A stretch of DNA of 64,000 bases from Xylophilus ampelinus (GCF_901875635.1 NZ_CABFMN010000095.1:121799-185798); one strand, 5' to 3'. Shown: positions 25,563-34,711, counted from the first letter of the stretch. Numbers and translations: made by a program. The notes: a model not told the origin generated them from the letters alone.

Positions 25563-26957
25563 ATGAAGCGTCCTGAACCGATCAACCTTTCCGCCAAGGC
25601 GTGCCGCCTGCTGCGCCCGACGGCGCTGGCCGGCACGCTCGCTCTGGTCTGCGGCCTGGCGTGGGCGCAGGTCGGATACCAGAACAGCGGCCCCGTCCTC
25701 GGCGATGACGTCATGTACTCGATCGGCGGTGGCAGTGCGGTGTCCATGGGCCGCGCGGCCGGCATGCGCTCCATCGGGGTCGGCGTGGGGTGGAACAGCA
25801 ACCTGATCTGCGGCGATATGAGCATCCAGACCACGCTGCGCAATCAGCTCAACGGCATCACGAACGGCTTTCAGCAGATCATGAGCAACGTGATCCAGAG
25901 CGCGACCAGCGCGGTTGCATCGCTGCCGGCGCTGATCATTCAGCGCGCCGATCCGGGCCTGTACAACCTGCTGACCAACGGCGTGCTGCAGGCGCGGCTG
26001 GACTTCGACCGCTCCAAGCTGACGTGCCGCGCCATGGCGGAGAAGATGGCCGAGACGGCGGGTGGCCAGCTTGGCTGGAGCCAAATGGCCGAAGGCATGG
26101 CCTTGCGTGACGCGGTTGGCAGCAACGATGCCGTGTCGGCTGTCGAGCAGGCCGAGACGCGCCGCGGCAACGACGGCGTTCCCTGGGTGGGCGGCAGCAA
26201 TGCCGGTGGTGCGGGCCAGTCCGCCATCCGGGTGGTCGGCGACGTCACCCGCGCGGGCTACAACCTGGTCAACGGTCGCGGCGTGACGGACACCTCCTCC
26301 ATCGCGTCCACCAGTTGCGCGAGCCTGTCCTGCCAGACCTGGACGTCGCCGCAGCAGGCGACCGAATGGGCCACGCGGGTCCTCGGAGAGCAGGTGCAGC
26401 GCACGTGCGACTCCTGCACCAAGACCGAGACGGTGCCCGGCGTCGGGCTGACGCCGCTGATCCAGGAAGAGTACGAGGCGAAGCTGGAGGTCCTTCAGGA
26501 GCTGGTTTCCGGCACGCGCAATACCACCTTTGAGAACCTGCGCGAGGCTGGCAGCACGTCGCTGCCGATCACGCGCGGCGTGATCGAGGCGCTGCGCGAT
26601 GAGCCCGACCAGGACCTGCTGGCGCGGCGCCTCGCGTCCGAGGTGGCGCTGTCGTCGGTGCTGGAGAAGGCGCTGCTGCTCCAGCGCACGCTGCTCACCG
26701 GCAAGAAAGAGCCCAACGTGGCAGCCAACGAGTTGGCGGTCGAGGCCGTGAACCACGAGAGCGACACGCTCGACCGGGAGATCCGCAACCTCAAGACCGA
26801 ACTTGAACTGCGGCGCGAGCTGGCGAACAACTCGCCGATGGCGATCATCCAGCGCCATGGCACGCGCGCGGCAGGCTCGCGCGGCATCTATGAGGGCGAT
26901 CCGGTGCCCGACCGCCTCGACCAGTTGCAGAAGGGCAATCCAGGAGCCAGGCCATGA
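25563..26957 (+). CDS. TIGR03755-family ICE protein (PFL_4711; TraH-like by position)
   Basis: A 464-residue exported protein with a signal peptide (LVCGLAWAQ, cleavage near 37). The family core includes SIGGGSAVSMGRAAGMRSIGVG and NSNLICGDMSIQTTLRNQLN. The C-terminal third is helical and charged. Cysteine pairs (SCASLSCQTW; TCDSCTK) suggest disulfides. Probably a periplasmic pilus-assembly factor. Confidence 0.87.
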   Translation: MKRPEPINLSAKACRLLRPTALAGTLALVCGLAWAQVGYQNSGPVLGDDVMYSIGGGSAVSMGRAAGMRSIGVGVGWNSNLICGDMSIQTTLRNQLNGITNGFQQIMSNVIQSATSAVASLPALIIQRADPGLYNLLTNGVLQARLDFDRSKLTCRAMAEKMAETAGGQLGWSQMAEGMALRDAVGSNDAVSAVEQAETRRGNDGVPWVGGSNAGGAGQSAIRVVGDVTRAGYNLVNGRGVTDTSSIASTSCASLSCQTWTSPQQATEWATRVLGEQVQRTCDSCTKTETVPGVGLTPLIQEEYEAKLEVLQELVSGTRNTTFENLREAGSTSLPITRGVIEALRDEPDQDLLARRLASEVALSSVLEKALLLQRTLLTGKKEPNVAANELAVEAVNHESDTLDREIRNLKTELELRRELANNSPMAIIQRHGTRAAGSRGIYEGDPVPDRLDQLQKGNPGARP

Positions 26958-27310
26958 GCGCGGCGCGCATGACTTGGCGCCCCTTGCGCTGGCTGTTCAG
27001 CCGGCGTGCGGCGAAGGCGCTGCTGTGGACGGTGCTGATCGTTGCCGACGCGGTCGCGGCCAACATCGCCGGCATCTACTTGGTCGGCAGCGTGGCCGGC
27101 TGGGAGCGGTGGCTCGCCGCCGCGGGTTACTTCTTCGTGTGGCGGCTGTGTCTATACGGGGCGACGGTGTACGGGTGGATCTGGATGCGCCGCCGGCTGC
27201 TGGTACGTGAGGACGACGCCCAGGCGCGGCGCCGCCTGGTGCGCACCGAGATCGCGGGCGTCGTCGCCATCGTGGCGCTGGAAGCCAGCCTGCTGATGCA
27301 GGCGGGTTGA
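26954..27310 (+). CDS. Small ICE-conserved membrane protein
   Basis: A 118-residue protein with about three hydrophobic segments (25-45, 50-75, 95-116) separated by arginine-rich loops (RRLLVREDDAQARRRLVR). No named domain is recognised. It overlaps the TIGR03755 stop by ATGA and precedes traG, the constant place of such a gene in this ICE family. Confidence 0.78.
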   Translation: MSAARMTWRPLRWLFSRRAAKALLWTVLIVADAVAANIAGIYLVGSVAGWERWLAAAGYFFVWRLCLYGATVYGWIWMRRRLLVREDDAQARRRLVRTEIAGVVAIVALEASLLMQAG

Positions 27311-27324
27311 GGGGAGATGGCGCC

Positions 27325-28848
27325 ATGACGCTGTTCACGACCGACTACCTGGAGTACTACCTGACGCTGGTGTCCTGGATCGTCAACAACGGCATCTGGG
27401 CCGTGCTGGTGTCCAGCGGCGTCTTCGCGCTGCCTTTCGTGGCGATCATCGTGCAGGAGTGGTTGAAGGCCCGTGCAGAAGGCGCCGACGAGGGCAATAA
27501 AGGCGTGCTGAGCGCCGCCCGCATCGAGAACCGGGTCTTCGTCGCCATCGTGGTGGTGATGTTCGCGGGCATCCCGTTCATCGACGTGGACCTCAACACC
27601 ATCCAGTACGACAGCTCACGCTCGGCCCAGTGCCAGGTCAGTGTGCCGCAGCCCTCGAATACCGGCTGGTCGCAATCTTTCAGCACCATCAACAACCAGT
27701 CGGCGAAGGTGCCGGTGTGGTGGGCGTTCATGCACACGCTCTCGCGCGCCGTCACCGGCGCTTCGGTGGCGGCAATCCCGTGCGGCACGGACCTGCGGCA
27801 GATGCGCATGGAGATCGACGCGACTCGCATTGACGACCCAGTGTTGGCTCAGGAAGTAGCGGATTTCTCGCGGGATTGCTATGGGGCTGCGCGGGCGAAA
27901 TTGTTCATGCAGCGGCCTCAACTCGATGAGCAGCAGATGCACGACGTGACCTGGATCGGCTCACGCTTCTTCACGGACACGAACGGCTACTACGACACAT
28001 ACCGTTCCAGCACCCCGCGCGAGGACTGGCCCTATGACAGCACCCGCGACGCAGGGCTTGCGCAGGTGGCCAGCGGTGGCGGCTACCCTACCTGCCGCCA
28101 GTGGTGGAGCGATGGGAGCAATGGCTTGCGGGCACGCTTGCTGGGTCAGGTGGACCCGAGCCTGCTCAATCGCCTGGCGGGCTGGGCTGGCTTCCTGAGC
28201 CGGGCCGAGGTGGACGATTCGGTGATCCGCACGATCGCGTCACCGCGGCAGCAGAAGTTGAACCAAGGCAGCGTCTATACGGACTACGGTGGCCAGATCG
28301 ACAAGACCTTGCCAAACATCGTGACGCGGGCCACGGGCGATGTTGGGATGGCAGTCGGCGCGATTGCTGCATTTCCAGCCATGGACGTCGCGAGGCAGGC
28401 CCTGCCCATGGTGCTTGCATTGCTAAAAATGGCGCTGGTCATCTGCATTCCGCTCGTGTTGGTCGTGGGCACCTATGACCTGAAGACGGTCGTCACGGTC
28501 AGCGTCGTGCAGTTTGCGCTGTTTTTCACGGACTTCTGGTTTCAGCTTGCGCGCTGGATCGATTCAACGATCCTGGATGCGCTTTATGGCTGGGGCTTCG
28601 GCTGGAACCGGCCGCATACCAACTTCGACCCGCTGGTGGGCCTGAACAACGCTTTCGGCGACATGCTCCTGATGTTCGTCACGGGCACGATGTTCATCGT
28701 ACTGCCCACGTTCTGGATCATGGCCCTGGCTTGGGCGGGCGTTCGCGCCGGCAACGTGCTCCAAGGCCTCGCTGGTGCCACCGGAGATGCCAAGGCTGCT
28801 GGCGGGAGGGGCGGAAGCATTGCGATCAATGCAGTTTCGAAGAAGTGA
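27325..28848 (+). CDS. traG: TraG-like conjugal transfer mating-pair protein
   Basis: A 507-residue polytopic membrane protein with the TraG N-terminal domain: helices near 15-40 and 68-88, a large periplasmic loop, and four more helices between about 350 and 480 (MVLALLKMALVICIPLVLVV; LMFVTGTMFIVLPTFWIMAL). TraG proteins stabilise mating pairs and act in pilus assembly. The start at 27325 follows GGGGAGATGG. It closes the transfer operon; the next gene faces it. Confidence 0.88.
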   Translation: MTLFTTDYLEYYLTLVSWIVNNGIWAVLVSSGVFALPFVAIIVQEWLKARAEGADEGNKGVLSAARIENRVFVAIVVVMFAGIPFIDVDLNTIQYDSSRSAQCQVSVPQPSNTGWSQSFSTINNQSAKVPVWWAFMHTLSRAVTGASVAAIPCGTDLRQMRMEIDATRIDDPVLAQEVADFSRDCYGAARAKLFMQRPQLDEQQMHDVTWIGSRFFTDTNGYYDTYRSSTPREDWPYDSTRDAGLAQVASGGGYPTCRQWWSDGSNGLRARLLGQVDPSLLNRLAGWAGFLSRAEVDDSVIRTIASPRQQKLNQGSVYTDYGGQIDKTLPNIVTRATGDVGMAVGAIAAFPAMDVARQALPMVLALLKMALVICIPLVLVVGTYDLKTVVTVSVVQFALFFTDFWFQLARWIDSTILDALYGWGFGWNRPHTNFDPLVGLNNAFGDMLLMFVTGTMFIVLPTFWIMALAWAGVRAGNVLQGLAGATGDAKAAGGRGGSIAINAVSKK

Positions 28849-28854
28849 TGACTG

Positions 28855-29214
28855 CTAGTCGTCCTCGACATGAGGATCAATGCGAAAACCGTCATAGGTG
28901 TATAGGCCGAATCCTGCTGGTCCGTTTCGCCACTCTGGCTCGGGCAACCCTTCGCCCAAGTCGGCGTTACGGGCCATCCAGGCAACGACCATGACGCACA
29001 CCAGCAGCAGGGCCAGCCAGAAGGTGGTGTACACCAGAATCCCGAGCGCAACAAGCTTGACCACCCGCACGAGCGCGGTGGCAATGGCCGCCGGCACCCC
29101 CTTGGACACCAACCAGTTCGACGCCCGACGTTCGCCGCGCGCGTAGGCGCGCCATCCGCGGCCAAAGGTGCGGCCGAGGCGTTCTGCAGTGCTGATGCGG
29201 GTCGTGGTGTTCAT
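28855..29214 (-). CDS. DUF3742-family ICE membrane protein
   Basis: A 119-residue protein starting NTTTRISTAERLGRTFGRGW, the usual DUF3742 N-terminus, with a hydrophobic region at about 50-82 (VVKLVALGILVYTTFWLALL) and an acidic C-terminus. The family lies convergent to traG in these ICEs. Function unknown. Confidence 0.82.
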   Translation of the reverse strand: MNTTTRISTAERLGRTFGRGWRAYARGERRASNWLVSKGVPAAIATALVRVVKLVALGILVYTTFWLALLLVCVMVVAWMARNADLGEGLPEPEWRNGPAGFGLYTYDGFRIDPHVEDD

Positions 29215-29294
29215 GGTCGTCTCTTGCTACAGAGGCCTATTCCAGTTTGGTCCATTTCATTCTGTTTGGGGCTTCAATGTGCTCTCTTGCTGCT

Positions 29295-29927
29295 TCAGGA
29301 CGCTTCGTCATCCGGTTCCACCGGGCCGGGGTCGGGTTCCACGCCGACGCGATACGTGGCAACGAAGCGCGGCCAGTCCACATGGTCCACCAGGTCGATG
29401 TCATCGACAACGCCAACCTTTGCTGCCGCACGCTCGAACAGGGCGATGCTCTTGGCGGGATAGTTGTTGCGCGACGGATAGAGCACCCCGTCGAACAGCG
29501 GCTGGCCGTCGTCTCCGAGCATCGCATGCACCTGCGCGGACACCTGCTGCGTGTGCGTGTAGTCGCGGCTGGCCAACTGTTCCAGGTTCAGGCCGAAGTA
29601 ACCCGCCATGACACCCTCGGCCGTGAGATCGGCCAGCCGCACGTCGTCCAGGACGCCCACGGCGCGCAAGAGCCGGCTCTCGACTTCCTTCAGCGCGATC
29701 GAGCGCTTTTCATCCGCCAGCCACTGGTGCTTGTGAAACACCGACTCCATCAGCGCCGTGGGCAGGTCGCGGCCCAGGTAGAGCACGCCGTAGGTCCGCG
29801 CCGGGTCGTCGTAGCGATTGGTGCCGCTGCGGCCATAGTACAGCGGGCTGCCCCGATAGACGACGCGGCTCACATGCTGGAGCAGTTCACCCGCATCGAT
29901 CAGGAACAAAGGCAGTTCGCGGCTCAT
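29295..29927 (-). CDS. RES-domain toxin (NAD+ phosphorylase type)
   Basis: A 210-residue RES-family protein. Key residues are visible: Arg and Tyr in VYRGSPLYYGRSGTNRYDDP, and the Arg-Glu-Ser context LMESVFHKHQW. RES toxins such as MbcT break down cellular NAD+. The upstream partner is encoded 12 nt away on the same strand. The C-terminal tail is acidic. It forms a maintenance module beside the relaxase. Confidence 0.86.
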   Translation of the reverse strand: MSRELPLFLIDAGELLQHVSRVVYRGSPLYYGRSGTNRYDDPARTYGVLYLGRDLPTALMESVFHKHQWLADEKRSIALKEVESRLLRAVGVLDDVRLADLTAEGVMAGYFGLNLEQLASRDYTHTQQVSAQVHAMLGDDGQPLFDGVLYPSRNNYPAKSIALFERAAAKVGVVDDIDLVDHVDWPRFVATYRVGVEPDPGPVEPDDEAS

Positions 29928-29939
29928 GGCAGTCTTGCC

Positions 29940-30566
29940 TCAATGCACCTGGACGCCCAGCACGTTGAACACCGCTTCGGCCACGTCATCGATCGTGCCA
30001 TGCGTCACCGTATCCACCGGCGAGCGTCCGCCCAAGCCTTCGAGCGGTTCGGACAGCGCGCGGTAGATCGTCCAGTGGTCGATGCCCTCGACCTCCTGAA
30101 GCACGGTTTGGGTCAACTGCTGCTTCACCGGGTCGAGCTGCCAGTCGGGCAGCTTCTGGCCGCGCGGCCCCACATTCAGCGCCAGCAGCCGGCGCGCGAG
30201 GATGTCCTTGTAGATCTGCTGGCGCGACTTGTCCGCCAGCTTGGCGTACTCGGGGATCGCCAGGTTGTGCGGCTGGTTGAAGGTTTCCAGCAGCGCAGCG
30301 CGGCCACGCTGGACGTCGGTTTCACTCGGCGCCCAGCGCGTCTCGGCGCGCAGCGCGCCCGCTTTGCGTGCCAGGGCCTCTTGCACCGTCTCCGCTTCCA
30401 GGCTGGCGGGCAGCTTCACCGCCTCCACACGCTCGTGGACGAACGCCTGCAACTCGGCCGCGAAAGCCGTGGCATCCCGGATTTCGACGGTATCCGCGAA
30501 GCGGCGCACATCCTCCACCGTGACGCGCGGCAGATGGTCGGCAATGAATTCAATGGCATTGGGCAT
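29940..30566 (-). CDS. Xre/MbcA/ParS-type antitoxin of the RES toxin
   Basis: A 208-residue protein. A helical DNA-binding middle part (NLAIPEYAKLADKSRQQIYKDILARRLL) resembles the integrase-like antitoxins of this group, and the C-terminal region (GLGGRSPVDTVTHGTIDDVAEAVFNVLG) is the toxin-binding DUF2384-type domain. It should neutralise the RES protein and repress the promoter at 30628. The start at 30566 follows a GGGAG site. Confidence 0.83.
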   Translation of the reverse strand: MPNAIEFIADHLPRVTVEDVRRFADTVEIRDATAFAAELQAFVHERVEAVKLPASLEAETVQEALARKAGALRAETRWAPSETDVQRGRAALLETFNQPHNLAIPEYAKLADKSRQQIYKDILARRLLALNVGPRGQKLPDWQLDPVKQQLTQTVLQEVEGIDHWTIYRALSEPLEGLGGRSPVDTVTHGTIDDVAEAVFNVLGVQVH

Positions 30567-30599
30567 GGTGATCTCCCAGGCAGGTTTGAGACAGGATTC

Positions 30600-30628
30600 A
30601 CTCTAGTCTCCCTTGTCGCGTTTGTCAA
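30600..30628 (-). promoter_or_regulatory. Promoter of the RES/Xre operon with tandem operator repeats
   Basis: On the minus strand a consensus -35 TTGACA (30628-30623) and -10 TAGAGT (30605-30600) are 17 nt apart. Three tandem 9-nt units of the type GCGACAAAG, TTGACAAAC, GCGACAAGG cover the -35 and its surroundings, a fitting operator for the antitoxin. Confidence 0.72.
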
Positions 30629-30879
30629 CTTTGTCGCCTTACGCACCTGCCTGGCGGAAGTGGCGTCCAGGCAGCATAGAGCCGCGACCGGCACCGGCTC
30701 GCTGTCCAATCCATTCCAGCGGGTTCCCCATTGACGCTGGAGCCGCACCCCATGCCCCGCTATACCGAAACGGTTAAAGGCCAAAGGGCCGAAACGGCAA
30801 GGGAATGGGGTGCAAGGGGAAAGGCTCTATCCCCAAAAGGCAAAAAGGCCTCCCGCTCGGCCCCCGACAGGACACCCGC
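30629..30879 (+). other. Non-coding region before the relaxase gene; candidate oriT
   Basis: This stretch has no convincing gene. It contains a direct repeat of CCGAAACGG (30765-30773 and 30789-30797), several short AAAGG/GGCC runs between them, and purine-rich DNA up to the relaxase start. In related ICEs the transfer origin lies close to the MobH relaxase gene, so an oriT here is plausible but unproven. Frames through it are short and lack a good ribosome site. Confidence 0.35.
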
Positions 30880-32697
30880 ATGCTTTCTCTGTTCCAGCGA
30901 AAACGGCCCGCGGTCGCTGCCGCTCCGACGCCACCATCGGTCACCGACCTCCCGAAAGGGTTGATGCGGCCCGAGTCGGCCGCATCGCTGCTGGCCACCC
31001 CGCGCCGGCAGAAGCTGCTGGAGCACATCTGGCAGCGCACGTCGCTCTCACGTAAGCAGTTCGCCACCTTGTACCGGGCGCCCCTGGAGCACTACGCCGA
31101 GTTGGTCCAACAATTCCCCGCATCGGAAAGCCATCACCACGCTTACCCCGGCGGCATGCTGGATCACGGGTTGGAGATCGTCGCCTATGCGCTCAAGCTG
31201 CGGCAGTCCCATCTGCTGCCCATTGGCGCCAGTCCCGAAGACCAGGCGGCGCAGTCTGAAGCCTGGACTGCCGCAGTCGCTTATGCCGCGCTGCTGCACG
31301 ACATCGGCAAGATCGCCGTCGATCTGCACGTCGAACTGGCCGACGGCTCGCTGTGGCACCCCTGGCACGGCCCGCTGCACCAGCCATACCGCTTCCGCTA
31401 CCGCGACGATCGAGAATATCGGCTCCACAGCGCTGCGACAGGTTTGCTCTACCGCCAACTCCTCGACCGTGATGCCCTGGACTGGCTCAGTGGCTATCCC
31501 GACCTGTGGGGACCGCTGCTCTACGTCCTGGCCGGCCAGTACGAGCACGCCGGCGTGCTGGGCGAACTTGTCGTACAGGCCGACCGCGCTTCCGTGGCCC
31601 AAGAGTTGGGAGGCGATCCCGCGCGCGCTATGGCCGCCCCCAAGCACGCGCTGCAACGCAAGCTGCTGGACGGGTTGCGCTACCTGCTCAAGGAAGAGTT
31701 GAAGCTGAACCAGCCCGAAGCCTCCGATGGCTGGCTCACCGAGGACGCCTTGTGGCTGGTGAGCAAGACGGTTTCGGACAAGCTACGTGCGCACCTGCTG
31801 TCAGAGGGCATCGATGGCATCCCTACGAACAACACTGCGGTGTTCAACGTGCTTCAGGACCACGGCATATTGCAGCCGACGTCGGACGGGAAGGCGGTCT
31901 GGCGCGCGACCGTGACCAGTGCGACCGGCTGGTCCCACTCATTTACCCTGCTGCGTCTAGCTCCCGCGCTGATCTGGGAAGCTGGCGAACGGCCAGCATC
32001 GTTTACCGGCACGGTGGCAATCGACGCTGCGGCAATCGAGAAGGATGCTGGCTCGGAGGCTGCCCCGCCTATGACTGCCGCGAAGCCTGTCTTGGAAGAA
32101 CAGACGACGCCACCTTGGGAAGGCAGCAGCCCCGCTAACTTGGCTTCACCGCCCGCAGTTCAGCCCCTGCCTGACGTCATGGAAGACATGCTGGCGATGG
32201 TGGGCTCCGGACACCTCCTTGCGACGCGACAGGATGCAGAGCCCGTCCCGGCCTTCGCAACGAGTTCGCTGGTACTGCCTGTGCCAGCGTCTAAATCTTC
32301 GGCATCGACACAGCAGCCTTCGGGCGAGCACTTCATGGGCTGGCTTAGGCATGGCTTGCAGAGCCGAAAGCTGATTCTCAACGATGCCAAGGCACTGGTG
32401 CATACCGTGGACGACACGGTGTTCCTGGTAAGCCCTGGGGTGTTTCAGCGCTATGTCCAGGAGCATCCTCAAGTTCCAGCACTCGCCAAGCAGGATGCCG
32501 TTGTCGACTGGCAATGGGTCCAGAAGCGCTTCGAGAAGCTGCAGGTCCATCGCAAGCAGCCCAGCAGCTTAAACATCTGGACCTGCGAGGTCACCGGCCC
32601 GCGCAAGTCGCGCAAGCTGCATGGCTACTTACTCGATGACCCTGGCCAACTGTTCGATGAGCGGCCACCGAACAATCCCTACTTGAAACTGGCATAG
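30880..32697 (+). CDS. traI: MobH-family relaxase (TraI, TIGR03760-like)
   Basis: A 605-residue relaxase that nicks at oriT and pilots the strand into the recipient. The N-terminal TraI_2 domain has the MobH signature HHHAYPGGMLDH (residues 85-96) and the HD metal site LLHDIGKI (His140-Asp141). Further catalytic His residues follow (HPWHGPLHQPY). A Pro/Ala-rich linker (about 370-470) leads to a C-terminal DUF1528-like domain (WLRHGLQSRKLILNDAKALVH). The start at 30880 (MLSLFQRKRP) fits the family; upstream in-frame residues are low-complexity and rejected. Confidence 0.93.
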   Translation: MLSLFQRKRPAVAAAPTPPSVTDLPKGLMRPESAASLLATPRRQKLLEHIWQRTSLSRKQFATLYRAPLEHYAELVQQFPASESHHHAYPGGMLDHGLEIVAYALKLRQSHLLPIGASPEDQAAQSEAWTAAVAYAALLHDIGKIAVDLHVELADGSLWHPWHGPLHQPYRFRYRDDREYRLHSAATGLLYRQLLDRDALDWLSGYPDLWGPLLYVLAGQYEHAGVLGELVVQADRASVAQELGGDPARAMAAPKHALQRKLLDGLRYLLKEELKLNQPEASDGWLTEDALWLVSKTVSDKLRAHLLSEGIDGIPTNNTAVFNVLQDHGILQPTSDGKAVWRATVTSATGWSHSFTLLRLAPALIWEAGERPASFTGTVAIDAAAIEKDAGSEAAPPMTAAKPVLEEQTTPPWEGSSPANLASPPAVQPLPDVMEDMLAMVGSGHLLATRQDAEPVPAFATSSLVLPVPASKSSASTQQPSGEHFMGWLRHGLQSRKLILNDAKALVHTVDDTVFLVSPGVFQRYVQEHPQVPALAKQDAVVDWQWVQKRFEKLQVHRKQPSSLNIWTCEVTGPRKSRKLHGYLLDDPGQLFDERPPNNPYLKLA

Positions 32698-32708
32698 GTG
32701 CTAGATAC

Positions 32709-32822
32709 GGGCCCATAGAGGCACTGGTTGCCTGCCGTGCGCGTAGCATGGATCAACCTCTCTGCTTCATAGAAACGAACGTTGGACACGGTTACGCCGC
32801 CGAGGCTGGCGACGTCGCCAAC
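32709..32822 (-). pseudogene. Fragment of a SoxR/MerR-type regulator gene
   Basis: A short minus-strand frame encodes VSNVRFYEAERLIHATRTAG, which aligns with residues about 14-33 of the intact SoxR-like protein at 33486 (VSTIHFYESKGLIQSERTSG). The rest of the regulator is missing. The remnant lies between the relaxase end and the oxidoreductase remnant, so this junction has been rearranged. The surrounding 32823-32973 holds nothing else I can support. Confidence 0.6.
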
Positions 32823-32973
32823 AATTGGCACACGTTCCGTGGCAAAAGGCTTGGCGACCACCGTCGTCGGGGTGGCTGTTCGTACAGATCGTTGTTTCAT
32901 CATCGTCTCGGCGTGGATCATGTACTGCAGCAAGCACGCCTGCAGCCTCTAGAGTCGAAGAAGTCGACTCGTC

Positions 32974-33450
32974 TCAAAGCCGGGGGGTGCTGGTGGACAA
33001 CAGCAAATCGAGGCGGTGTTCGACCAGCACCGCCTCGATGCTGCGCGGCGGCTGACCGGTCATCTGCTCGATGACACCGTCGGAGAACGGCGCCAGCCCG
33101 CGTTTGGACACCTCTTCGATGATCAGCGCCTCTCGCACCGTGGATTTCGGAAAGCCCGAGACCTGCAGATGCAGCGCCAGGGCTTCCTCACTGACGGGCA
33201 CCAGGTCGATGCTGGCTCCGAAGATGATATTGATGCTGTTCACCAGCGCCTCGGCGGTGAGAGCCTGCGGGCCGGTGATCGCCAGCTCTCCGGGCGGAAC
33301 AGGGTCCGCCCGCAGTACCGCCGCAGCGGTGCGCGCCACGTCCTCGCCCGCCACGTAAGGCAGTCTGCCTTGCGGCGCTGAGCAAAACCATTTCCCGCAC
33401 CGAAGCGCCAGGATGATCCGCGGAAACAATCGCTCCATAGGCCAACTCAC
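32974..33450 (-). pseudogene. NmrA/SDR-type NAD(P)-binding oxidoreductase, 5'-truncated and frameshifted
   Basis: The C-terminal half of a quinone-reductase/NmrA-like protein is recognisable: GRLPYVAGEDVARTAAAVL, then GELAITGPQALTAEALVNS, and a helical end. The N-terminal Rossmann motif is missing. Just upstream the matching sequence (AYGAIVSADHPGASVREMVL) continues in a different frame, so a frameshift lies near 33390. It faces the intact soxR gene, and SoxR commonly controls such divergent oxidoreductases; here the target gene is broken. Confidence 0.7.
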
Positions 33451-33485
33451 CCGCAAGACTGACAAGGCTAGGTTGCGAGCCTCGC

Positions 33486-33911
33486 ATGACGGTTGGAGAG
33501 GTGTCACAGCGCAGCGGCCTGCCCGTATCCACGATCCACTTCTACGAGTCCAAGGGCCTGATCCAGAGCGAACGCACGTCCGGAAATCAGCGGAGATACT
33601 CGCCCGCTATCTTGAGGTATCTGGCCATCGTCAAAGTCGCGCAGCGGGCCGGACTATCGCTGGACGAAGTGCTCGACGCTCTCGGGCAGTATCAGCCGGG
33701 CGTTCATCTGACTGCTGCGCATTGGCGCCGTGTGGCGTCTAGGTGGCGTGAAGACCTTGACGACCGCATTACGCAGTTGATGCGGCTGCGGGACGAACTC
33801 GGGGGATGTATCGGGTGCGGTTGTCTCTCTCTCAAAGAGTGCCCGTTGCGTAATCCGGGCGACATACTCGCAGGCCAGGGGCCCGGTGCGCGTATCCTTG
33901 AGCGAGAATAG
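33486..33911 (+). CDS. soxR: SoxR-like redox-sensing transcriptional activator
   Basis: A 141-residue MerR-superfamily protein with a helix-turn-helix (TVGEVSQRSGLPVSTIHFYE), a dimerisation helix, and the [2Fe-2S] cluster motif C-X2-C-X-C-X5-C (Cys108, 111, 113, 119; GGCIGCGCLSLKECPL). It senses redox-cycling compounds or superoxide. The divergent oxidoreductase is only a remnant, so its local target may be lost. From its end to 34145 no gene is visible. Confidence 0.9.
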   Translation: MTVGEVSQRSGLPVSTIHFYESKGLIQSERTSGNQRRYSPAILRYLAIVKVAQRAGLSLDEVLDALGQYQPGVHLTAAHWRRVASRWREDLDDRITQLMRLRDELGGCIGCGCLSLKECPLRNPGDILAGQGPGARILERE

Positions 33912-34145
33912 GCGGGACTTGTGAGATTGACAGTCGACTGAGTGGATCGCGCCGGCAGGGTCGACGTAGGGCGATGTATCCGCTACGCCGACCGCCGCAG
34001 TTCACGTCGTCTAAGTCGGCCGTGAGATTGCTGAAAATTCATTCGGCATTTTTGTGCAGCGAACAGTCCGCACGACCATTACCAACGAAGTGCGACAGGC
34101 CTCGTTCGCTTTCCTTGGGTCTCGTCTGTTCCTCACAGCGCGCAA

Positions 34146-34568
34146 TCATTCGGACGTATTCAAAGGCCCCATGAGCGCAGCAATGATAGGGCAAGGAAGC
34201 GCCTCTCCCGTGTCTTCGCACCTCTCCAGCATGTCTCTCAGAGCGCCTCGCATGCGCTGAAGGTCGCCAACCTTCTCATCGATCTGGTCAAGGCGCCGCC
34301 GTGTCACCGTCTGAATAGCCCGGCGATTCCGCCCATCCTCCAGATCCAAGAGCGACTTCACCTCGTCCAGCGAGAACCCAAGGCTCTGAGCGCGCTTGAT
34401 GAAGCCGATCCGCTGGATCATCGAAGCGGGGTAGCGCCGGAAGCTGCCGGCGTTCTTCGGGATCGGCAACAGGCCGCGTCCCTGGTAGTAGCGGATTGTC
34501 TCCACGCCGACGCCAGCGACCTTCGCCAGCCTGCCAACCGTCATCCAATCACCCAAACCTTCGTTCAT
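34146..34568 (-). CDS. MerR-family regulator, metal-sensor-like with one Cys missing
   Basis: A 140-residue regulator with a MerR helix-turn-helix (TVGRLAKVAGVGVETIRYYQ) and a long dimerisation helix. The C-terminal pair of cysteines expected of MerR/PbrR sensors is present (LERCEDTGEALPCPII), but the first ligand cysteine, expected near the start of the helix, is replaced (LEDGRNRRAIQTV). It may therefore sense another ligand or none. It is divergent from the cargo operon at 34712 and is a good candidate for the MerR-type promoter at 35199. GTG at 34580 is an alternative start. Confidence 0.85.
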   Translation of the reverse strand: MNEGLGDWMTVGRLAKVAGVGVETIRYYQGRGLLPIPKNAGSFRRYPASMIQRIGFIKRAQSLGFSLDEVKSLLDLEDGRNRRAIQTVTRRRLDQIDEKVGDLQRMRGALRDMLERCEDTGEALPCPIIAALMGPLNTSE

Positions 34569-34639
34569 CGAGCGATCCACTGTCTATTCACGAGCAACAC
34601 AGAATAACGCAGTACCGCGTAGTTGACCCTTGCCTCCAT

Positions 34640-34681
34640 TTGATCCAAATCAATTTCCCGCAGCTCAGTTGGGAATAGGAT
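34640..34681 (+). promoter_or_regulatory. Class II ANR/FNR promoter driving the plus-strand cargo operon
   Basis: A perfect anaerobox TTGATCCAAATCAA (34640-34653) is followed after exactly 22 nt by a -10-like TAGGAT (34676-34681). This puts the box centre at -41.5 from a start near 34688, the standard class II arrangement for FNR/ANR/FixK. The first gene begins at 34712. Binding and low-oxygen induction are inferred. Confidence 0.78.
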
Positions 34682-34711
34682 CACAGGTGTCAATGGGTCA
34701 ATAGGCCGCAC

